From: Candidatus Cloacimonadota bacterium
Lineage (GTDB): Bacteria; Cloacimonadota; Cloacimonadia; Cloacimonadales; JAOZMQ01
Reading direction: 5' to 3'
Length of the DNA: 8,669 nt
NCBI GenBank assembly: GCA_029934195.1
Contig: JAOZMQ010000115.1
Location: 1 to 8,669, forward strand
Shown here in pieces: positions 1 to 4,179 of this stretch (position 1 is the stretch's first letter; every line of letters starts with the position of its first letter). Made by a program: the position numbers and the translations under genes. The notes below the pieces were generated by a model. The model ran no database searches. It was given only the letters and a program-made list of their open reading frames with translations, and was not told the DNA's origin.

Positions 1-44
1 CCGTAAGCTATTTAGTACTTGGACGAAAACTAACTTTCTCTAAA

Positions 45-213
45 TTTTCTTTTTTCTTTACCCAACGCTAACGCATTGGGCTACAAAGAGGTAGCTTCTA
101 TGAAGCTATAAATCAAATATTTTTCCAATTAATCTTTCTTCATAAACTTCTGTTCTTCAAGGTTAAAAAATTCCTTTTCGTTCAGATACCATTTACAGAA
201 TTAGCGAAAAAAG
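45..213 (+). repeat. Hairpin-rich dispersed repeat, copy 1 (REP/MITE-like)
   Basis: This stretch matches the reverse complement of about 1098-1257 over nearly its whole length, with substitutions and small indels. The best conserved part holds consecutive inverted repeats. CCCAA (61-65) pairs with TTGGG (76-80), with GC/GC inside. GCTAC (80-84) pairs with GTAGC (91-95). TAGCTTC (92-98) pairs with GAAGCTA (102-108) around a TAT loop. The second and third hairpins share bases, so they are alternatives. The end near AGCGAAAAAAG (203-213) is shared by both copies. The other end is less certain: a weak match to the GCTAC..GTAGC element at 1260-1272 may extend it to about position 7. No open reading frame is present. 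It looks like a non-autonomous mobile repeat; what moves it cannot be seen. Confidence 0.75.
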
Positions 214-221
214 AAAACTAC

Positions 222-312
222 GAGGTCAGGAGTTCTGGAGTTAGAATCTAAAAATATTGCTTCTTATCCTGAAAATCACGGAACAAAGATTACTCTAATA
301 TTTGAAAAATAG
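222..312 (+). pseudogene. Possible coding tail (about 30 codons), family unknown
   Basis: This frame ends at TAG (310-312), and its last residues, ASYPENHGTKITLIFEK, have a composition and hydrophobic pattern typical of a real protein C-terminus. The frame stays open upstream into the end of the dispersed repeat. No start codon with a ribosome-binding site is present, so at most this is the remnant of a gene cut off by the repeat. I do not recognise the family. Chance cannot be excluded at this length. Confidence 0.2.
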
Positions 313-318
313 AACTTT

Positions 319-390
319 AACGAAAAAGGATAAGCCATCGATTTCACGGATTAGAGAAAATAAATACTAAACGAAAATTATTGAGAACTC
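319..390 (+). repeat. 'AACGAAAAA' dispersed repeat, copy A
   Basis: This stretch starts AACGAAAAAGGATAAGCCA and continues through 'CACGGATTAGAGAA', 'AATAAATA' and 'TAAACGAAAA'. It aligns in the same orientation with 8504-8585, where the middle is longer because a CACGGATTTA unit occurs twice. The opening motif also occurs at about 1124-1135 inside the other repeat family, and once more inside this repeat (TAAACGAAAA). It is non-coding. The boundaries are approximate because only two long copies are in view. Confidence 0.6.
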
Positions 391-455
391 TTCAATCTCA
401 AATTGTGTATGTATCTTATTTTTCAAAATTTCATTCAGAATGGAAGAAAAATCAA

Positions 456-486
456 TTGACATAAAAAAGTAACTTTCAACTTTTGC
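456..486 (+). promoter_or_regulatory. Candidate promoter of tRNA-Lys, Bacteroidota-like
   Basis: A TTG (456-458, within TTGACA 456-461) is followed after 19 nt by AACTTTTGC (478-486). This resembles the Bacteroidota vegetative promoter consensus of TTTG, about 19-21 nt, then TAnnTTTG. Only the first base of the -7 element deviates (AA instead of TA). A start about 6-7 nt downstream would fall at about 492, just before the tRNA 5' end at 497. The usual sigma70 reading is poorer, since no TATAAT lies 16-18 nt after TTGACA. Position relative to the tRNA is the main support. Confidence 0.45.
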
Positions 487-496
487 ATTTGAATAT

Positions 497-572
497 GCAC
501 TCGTAGCTCAGTTGGCAGAGCAACTGACTCTTAATCAGTGGGTCCAGGGTTCGAATCCCTGCGAGTGTACCA
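497..572 (+). tRNA. tRNA-Lys, anticodon CTT
   Basis: This is a complete 76-nt cloverleaf. The acceptor strand GCACTCG (497-503) pairs with CGAGTGT (562-568), with one G-T first pair. The D-arm contains TAGCTCAGTTGGCAGAG. The anticodon stem ACTGA/TCAGT encloses the loop CTCTTAA, putting anticodon CTT at 530-532, which reads AAG lysine codons. The T-arm has GGTTCGAATCC. Discriminator A569 and the CCA tail (570-572) are encoded in the DNA. The gene stands alone, with no other tRNA in the window. No clear hairpin plus T-run follows it. Confidence 0.97.
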
Positions 573-769
573 TTATAAAACGTCTCCAATACTAACGATT
601 AAAGCCACCTCTGGTAATTTCAATACTTAAACTCCTTATCAACACTTTCCGGATATTTCTGTAACTTTCGTGCAATCATAGTTAAGTCCTTATATTGCAA
701 CATGACTGTTTTGATTTGGGCACTACAATCTAATTTTTTGTTCTGCATATTTGCGGAACGATTTAAATT

Positions 770-1106
770 TTAAGTTAAGTTTTTCATAAATTTCACTATG
801 ACATCTTTCGGATTCCCAGAAATTCTATTTGTAAATACCAGTAGTTTAGTGCATTTCTCTTCTTCAATTTTTTTTAGATATACTTTGTCTGAATTTGATG
901 TTTTATATTCTGTAAATCCTTCTCTTTCAGTAAATTCTTGCTTGTAATTTTTTACTGTATTTTTTCCGTGCAACAACAAAAATGAATATTCCTCTTTTTT
1001 TCAAATAAGCAATATTGTCTTTTGCTGCGATTTCTCTATCCATTATAATACTGCATTTTTTGGGTTTTACAACAGCTGATTGACTTTTGGAAAATAACTT
1101 TTTTCG
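770..1106 (-). pseudogene. IS1634-like transposase fragment, frameshifted
   Basis: Read on the minus strand, the frame from 1106 down to TGA at 927-929 encodes ...VKPKKCSIIMDREIAAKDNIAYLKKRGIFIFVVARKKYS. The segment 'hMDRxIAxxxNhxhLKxxGhxhhVVxRKKxS' is typical of the IS1634/IS1549 group of IS4-like DDE transposases, and its D is a likely catalytic aspartate. A second frame, from about 979 to the stop at 770, continues the protein (EFTEREGFTEYKTSNSDKVYLKKIEEEKCTKLLVFTNRISGN). A single-base frameshift therefore lies at about 930-960. Only about 100-110 residues remain of a transposase usually over 400 residues long. The upstream side stops at the end of the neighbouring repeat (about 1098-1108), and the C-terminal catalytic region is missing. 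It cannot make an active enzyme. The family call rests on remembered motif patterns. Confidence 0.6.
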
Positions 1107-1257
1107 CTATTTTAATTAGTGTTGAACGAAAAAGGACTTTTTTACCATGAAGAAAATGAAGAAAGAGTAATTGGAAAGATATTTGATTTATAGCTTCATA
1201 GAAGCTACATCTTTGTAGCCCAATGCGTTAGCGTAGGGTAAGGATAAAAAGAAAACA
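1098..1257 (-). repeat. Hairpin-rich dispersed repeat, copy 2 (inverted)
   Basis: This is the reverse-orientation partner of the repeat at about 45-213. On the plus strand it carries TAGCTTC (1191-1197) pairing with GAAGCTA (1201-1207), and GCTACA (1204-1209) pairing with TGTAGC (1214-1219). A longer imperfect stem runs from CCCAATGC (1219-1226) to GCGTAGGG (1231-1238). In the repeat's own orientation the blocks 'ATAAATCAAATAT', 'TTTCCAATTA' and 'AGCGAAAAAAG' are shared with copy 1. The two copies bracket about 880 bp containing tRNA-Lys and transposase debris. A further small palindrome, GCTAC..GTAGC (1260-1272), sits just outside and may belong to the element. Confidence 0.75.
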
Positions 1258-1309
1258 GAGCTACTGAGTAGCGACAAAAAAAAGAGAATCAGCCAATAAA
1301 GCAACCTTT

Positions 1310-1338
1310 TTAACTGAAAAAATTTCTTATGGTATAAT
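1310..1338 (+). promoter_or_regulatory. Candidate sigma70-type promoter with extended -10
   Basis: TATAAT (1333-1338) is preceded by TGG, giving the extended -10 form TGnTATAAT. TTAACT (1310-1315) lies exactly 17 nt upstream as a partial -35 match. Transcription would start near 1345 and leave a leader of about 215 nt ahead of the methyltransferase. In so A+T-rich a sequence, matches like this arise easily. Confidence 0.35.
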
Positions 1339-1417
1339 TGTTCTCAGGTTTAAATAAAACCTCTTATGAGATTAGGCTGAATTGCTGATAAATATTTGCT
1401 GAGGGGAAAATGAAAAC

Positions 1418-1447
1418 TTGACATATTTATTTGTTATTTGTTTTTGT
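1418..1447 (+). promoter_or_regulatory. Alternative promoter, Bacteroidota-like
   Basis: TTG of TTGACA (1418-1423) is followed after 18 nt by TGTTTTTGT (1439-1447). This fits TAnnTTTG with one mismatch, a spacing close to that upstream of the tRNA. No sigma70 -10 lies at 16-18 nt from TTGACA. If used, the leader of the methyltransferase mRNA would be about 105 nt. Confidence 0.3.
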
Positions 1448-1559
1448 GTAAAATCTATAAATAGAAGAGGAATAATTCTAAAGAGTAAAATTCTTAAGAT
1501 ATTGATAAATTTTAAAAGATTACCATTTAAAAGAAATTTCTCAAATAAAAGGACAATTT

Positions 1560-2330
1560 ATGTTATATTACGATTTCCCAGATGCTTATGATTTATTCTA
1601 TTCTGAGGATTTTCATATTGCTACATTGAAGTATTATAAAAAAATTTTCTCTACAAAGAAAATAAAAGATGTTTTAGACTGTACTATTGGTACAGGGATG
1701 TTGACTATTCCGATGGCAAAACTTGGTTTTAATGTCACAGGAAGTGACATTAATCAGAAAATGTTACGTAAAGCAAAAATCAATTTTGCTAAAGAAAAAT
1801 TAATGTCAAATTTTGTCAGAAGTGATATTTTAAATCTATCACAAACAATTAAAAGAGACTTTGATCTTGTTATGAGTACTGGTAATTCACTTGCACATGT
1901 TCAGAATGTTAATTTGAAAAAAGCTTTTAGTCAAATGGATTCAGTCCTTAAGCCAGGTGGACTTCTCTATTTTGATAGTAGAAATTGGGAATTGATTCTT
2001 AAAAGGAGACAAAGGTTTTATTTGTTTAATCCGATAATTAGAGACAAAGGTCGTGTTAATTATATTCAAGTTTGGGATTATAATCGAGATGGATCAATGG
2101 TATTCAATTTTTTAATTTTTGAGGAGATCAATAACAAAATTATCAGTAAAAGACAATTTTATGTGATTTATTATCCATTTACTGTTGAAACGATTCGCTT
2201 AATATTAGAAGAGATGAATTATCAAAATATTCAATTTTTTAAAATGGGTGATCCGGAAAATACAAATCTACAAAATTCAAATTGGTATTCGGTTATGGCT
2301 ACAAAACCATTTCCAGAATTACTTAAATAG
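1560..2330 (+). CDS. Class I SAM-dependent methyltransferase, glycine/sarcosine N-methyltransferase-like
   Basis: The 256-residue protein has a Rossmann methyltransferase core. Motif I is VLDCTIGTG (38-46), the acidic end of strand 2 is the D of GSDIN (D63), a further SAM-pocket acid is likely D89 in VRSDI, and STGNSLAHV (106-114) is in the motif IV position. The stretch LKPGGLLYFDSRNWELIL (130-147) is a strong resemblance to glycine/sarcosine/dimethylglycine N-methyltransferases, which have a PGG-hhhDxRNYxxIL pattern there. The C-terminal half (150-250) is rich in aromatic residues and beta-like, as in that family. The substrate is not certain; a small amine or amino acid is the best guess. 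No signal peptide or membrane segment is visible, so it should be cytosolic. The ATG is preceded by AAAGGA at about 7 nt. It is the only gene of its transcript in view, with decayed mobile DNA on both sides. SAM binding is well supported, the GNMT-like assignment moderately so. Confidence 0.8.
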   Translation: MLYYDFPDAYDLFYSEDFHIATLKYYKKIFSTKKIKDVLDCTIGTGMLTIPMAKLGFNVTGSDINQKMLRKAKINFAKEKLMSNFVRSDILNLSQTIKRDFDLVMSTGNSLAHVQNVNLKKAFSQMDSVLKPGGLLYFDSRNWELILKRRQRFYLFNPIIRDKGRVNYIQVWDYNRDGSMVFNFLIFEEINNKIISKRQFYVIYYPFTVETIRLILEEMNYQNIQFFKMGDPENTNLQNSNWYSVMATKPFPELLK

Positions 2331-2414
2331 TCTTTTAACATAAAAATATTGGGCACGTAAACATGAAAGTCACTATGTGTTCGATATATTATTTAACTTG
2401 AGAGTCATGTGTCA

Positions 2415-2459
2415 ACGGCATTTTATTTTGATACAAAACGGCAGTTAATTTTGACACAA
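2415..2459 (+). repeat. Two tandem 22-bp repeats, transposon-end-like
   Basis: ACGGCATTTTATTTTGATAC plus AA (2415-2436) and ACGGCAGTTAATTTTGACAC plus AA (2438-2459) agree at 19 of 22 positions. TGTGTCAA (2408-2415) and TTGACACA (2451-2458) also form a perfect 8-bp inverted repeat around the pair. Repeated, roughly 20-bp units beginning near TGTCA are typical of transposase-binding ends of some insertion sequences, IS21-type ends in particular. The pair lies directly before the broken transposase frame at 2455, so it may be the left end of that element joined to its 3' part by an internal deletion, or the end of a different element. Confidence 0.55.
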
Positions 2460-2735
2460 GATTGAACATAGATTAACAAAACCTTATTCTCCTCAAATTA
2501 ATGGGATGGTTGAGAGAATGAATAAAAAAGTTGTAGATAATGTATTAAAACCTATAAAATTTGATAATTATGAAAAATTAGAAATAACAATTTTACATTA
2601 TATTGATAATTATAATTTGCATATAAAACAAAAAACATTGACTATTTATCACCTGTAAATTTTTTGTAAAAAGATACGAAATTTAGTAATTGGAATTATT
2701 CTAAACTACATAATCAAGGGCAAGACGAAACTTAA
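2455..2735 (+). pseudogene. IS481-like DDE transposase, C-terminal remnant
   Basis: The frame from 2455 to TAA at 2656-2658 reads ...EHRLTKPYSPQINGMVERMNKKVVDNV... and ...YIDNYNLHIKQKTL. This is the rve integrase-core C-terminus of IS481-type transposases. HRLTKPYSPQINGMVERMN carries the third catalytic acid (E of the NGxxE motif). After KTL the protein continues in another frame (DYLSPVNFL, from 2640), then hits TAA at 2667-2669. It resumes in that same frame as KDTKFSNWNYSKLHNQGQDET to TAA at 2733-2735. There is thus one frameshift and one nonsense codon in about 95 residues, and the first two catalytic acids and the DNA-binding N-terminus are absent. The remnant cannot be active. IS481 is preferred over IS3 because the motif spacing and the 'HRLTKP' lead-in fit better. 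Confidence 0.8.
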
Positions 2736-3064
2736 AGATATTTACTTTTTAGATTTTTATAGTGGATTCAATTATAAAATCTTGACTTAAATGATATGTT
2801 TTTCATTTTTTAGAATAAGATTCTGTAGTTGTTATTAACATTAATATATAATTATTTATATAATAGCAAGTTACCAATAAAAGAAAATAGTATGTCCCGT
2901 TTATTGAAATGAAATTTGAAGATACAAAAGACAAATATTACTAACGAATTATAGAATGTCAATATTCATTTCAATATTTGAAACTTGATAATCTCTAAAA
3001 AATCAATAATTATTCAGCAATTGAAAATTGATTAAATTTAATATTTTTTAAAATTGAGGTTTTA
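2736..3064. other. Intergenic stretch, no gene seen
   Basis: About 330 bases of very A+T-rich sequence separate the transposase remnant from the signalling cluster. No open frame with a ribosome-binding site, no terminator hairpin and no matching right-hand end of the 22-bp transposon-like repeats is visible. The promoter of the signalling cluster should lie here, but several TTG and AT-rich motifs compete and none has convincing spacing. The only clear signal is TTGAGGT at 3054-3060, the ribosome-binding site of the next gene. Confidence 0.5.
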
Positions 3065-3850
3065 TTGAAAAATGATAATGTGAACTTACGAAATATCCAA
3101 AATTTTCTATCTGAACTAAATTCAGAGATAGAACAATTTATTTCAAGAAAAACAAAGGTTCTTATCCTTCAAAATTTGCCTTCACAAATATTCATTGTTT
3201 GTTATTTTGAGAATATTACTCACATACAAGATTACCAATCACGTTTTCCAAATTGTCAGCTAACAATTTTAGTAATTGGGAAAAATGATAATGAATATCT
3301 TGAATCTCTTACTATAGGCAATTTTGTTAATGTTTTATTAATTGAAGAAATTTCTATTAAGGAATTGAAGTATGTCCTTTCGAATCTTTTATCTATTGGA
3401 AATTATTCTCATAAATTAAGTTCTATTCATATTCAAACTAATTCTTCAAATAAAGAATTAGAAAATATAATTTCAAAAGTTCTATCCTATGTTAGTAATT
3501 TTGAAGCAATTAAAGATAAAGTTGATAAATTTAAGATAAATCTTGTTTTGAGAGAATTATTAACAAACGCAATTAGGCATGGAAACAACGAGGATTGTAA
3601 TAAAAAAATTATTACTTCTATTCATCATTTTGCCAATTCTGATAGCATTTTTATAGCAGTAAAAGACGAAGGTGAAGGATTTGATTTTTATAATTTTTTA
3701 GATGAGATAAAAAAAGAAGATGAATTAAGAATTCATCATCGTGGATTATTAATTATAAAAGAATTTTGTAAAAATATAAAGTGTCACAAAAGTGTGATTT
3801 CACTTGAAATGAATTTTAATATTTTGGAGGAACAATGGAAACAAAAATAA
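3065..3850 (+). CDS. RsbW/SpoIIAB-like GHKL ATPase with N-terminal alpha/beta domain
   Basis: The 261-residue protein ends in a HATPase_c_2-type ATP-binding fold like that of anti-sigma-factor serine kinases. The N-box is LRELLTNAIRHGN (162-174), with E164 and N168 as the Mg/ATP-binding pair. The G1 box is VKDEGEGFD (199-207). HHRGLLIIKEF (224-234) is the short lid/G2 region. Family members phosphorylate a serine on a partner STAS protein and bind a sigma factor or another target. The STAS gene overlaps this one by 16 bp, which supports that pairing. Residues about 30-113 form alternating hydrophobic strands and helices (KVLILQNL, QLTILVIG, FVNVLLIEE) resembling a receiver-like or pseudo-receiver fold, but there is no N-terminal acid cluster or obvious phosphoacceptor. 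The start is TTG at 3065, with GAGG 5 nt upstream; the nearby ATG at 3072 is out of frame. No membrane segment is visible. Serine kinase activity and target are inferred. Confidence 0.8.
   Translation: MKNDNVNLRNIQNFLSELNSEIEQFISRKTKVLILQNLPSQIFIVCYFENITHIQDYQSRFPNCQLTILVIGKNDNEYLESLTIGNFVNVLLIEEISIKELKYVLSNLLSIGNYSHKLSSIHIQTNSSNKELENIISKVLSYVSNFEAIKDKVDKFKINLVLRELLTNAIRHGNNEDCNKKIITSIHHFANSDSIFIAVKDEGEGFDFYNFLDEIKKEDELRIHHRGLLIIKEFCKNIKCHKSVISLEMNFNILEEQWKQK
3826..3831 (+). promoter_or_regulatory. Strong ribosome-binding site inside the upstream gene
   Basis: GGAGGA ends 3 nt before the ATG at 3835 and lies within the last codons of the ATPase gene. It fixes the STAS start and gives a 16-bp gene overlap, so translation of the two proteins is probably coupled and their amounts matched. 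Confidence 0.75.
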
Positions 3851-4137
3851 TTGAAGAAACGTTGGAGATGGTAATCTCAAAGAATTTGGTTGCTCTTAAT
3901 CTTGACGAGATACAACAAGAAATGAAAAAATCAATTGAAGAAAACGATGGCATTAAAAAAGTTGAATTGAGTTTACAAAATGTAGCAGAAATTGACTCAT
4001 TAGGAATAAATTTGATAGTTGGTTTGTATAAAACTTTATCTTCAAAAGACATTGATTTTGCTGTCATTAATACTAATAGATCAATTAAAACACTATTTAG
4101 CCTTTTCAAATTATCCTCATATTTTAACATTTCTTAA
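3835..4137 (+). CDS. STAS-domain protein, anti-sigma-factor-antagonist-like (SpoIIAA/RsbV type)
   Basis: The protein is 100 residues, the usual size of a stand-alone STAS protein, and consists of that domain alone. The diagnostic strand-loop-helix is VELSLQNVAEIDSLGINLIV (43-62), in which D54-S55-x-G57 corresponds to the phosphorylated loop of SpoIIAA/RsbV (DS[S/T]G). Here the second hydroxyl residue is leucine, so S55 is the only candidate phosphosite in the motif. FAVINTNRSIKTLFSLFKLSSYFNI (75-99) matches the last strand and helix. The partner should be the ATPase encoded just upstream, which would phosphorylate S55. No PP2C phosphatase that would remove the phosphate is present in the window. 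Codon use matches its neighbours. The family assignment is firm; the regulatory target is unknown. Confidence 0.88.
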   Translation: METKIIEETLEMVISKNLVALNLDEIQQEMKKSIEENDGIKKVELSLQNVAEIDSLGINLIVGLYKTLSSKDIDFAVINTNRSIKTLFSLFKLSSYFNIS

Positions 4138-4179
4138 TAATTATTTATTAATGTCTAATTTTAACAATAAGGGGGAATT

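Larger units (their letters stand above)
1258..1559 (+). other. Intergenic leader before the methyltransferase
   Basis: No open frame is supported in these 300 bases. The stretch has the small palindrome at 1260-1272, two promoter-like sites (given separately), and a potential nested stem-loop at about 1343-1370, where CTCA/TGAG encloses GGTTT/AAACC. It then has a purine-rich GAGGGGAAAATGA (about 1401-1413) and a very A-rich run up to the ribosome-binding site AAAGGA just before 1560. I do not recognise a known riboswitch consensus. Confidence 0.4.

Noticed and set aside
497..572. tRNA 3' end as an integration site of a genomic island
   Set aside because: No copy of the tRNA 3' end is seen elsewhere in the window and no integrase gene is present, so there is no evidence for attL/attR.
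620..748. Minus-strand 42-codon ORF (MQNKKLDCSAQIKTV...)
   Set aside because: It starts with ATG but has no convincing ribosome-binding site, no recognised family, and lies in decayed DNA next to the transposase fragment. It may be debris or chance.
770..979. 69-codon minus-strand ORF as an independent gene
   Set aside because: It is the downstream part of the frameshifted IS1634-like transposase. The adjacent frame supplies the preceding residues, and the TTG start is not preceded by a ribosome-binding site.
45..1257. CRISPR array or integron-like attachment sites
   Set aside because: There are only two repeat copies, inverted and far apart, with no regular spacers. No integrase or cas gene is present.
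1418..1454. TTGACA with TAAAAT as a sigma70 promoter
   Set aside because: The spacing is 25 nt, far from 16-18. The site is listed only under the alternative Bacteroidota-like reading.
3816..4130. Minus-strand ORF opposite the STAS gene
   Set aside because: It is antisense to a well-supported gene with a strong ribosome-binding site, and its translation has no recognisable domain.
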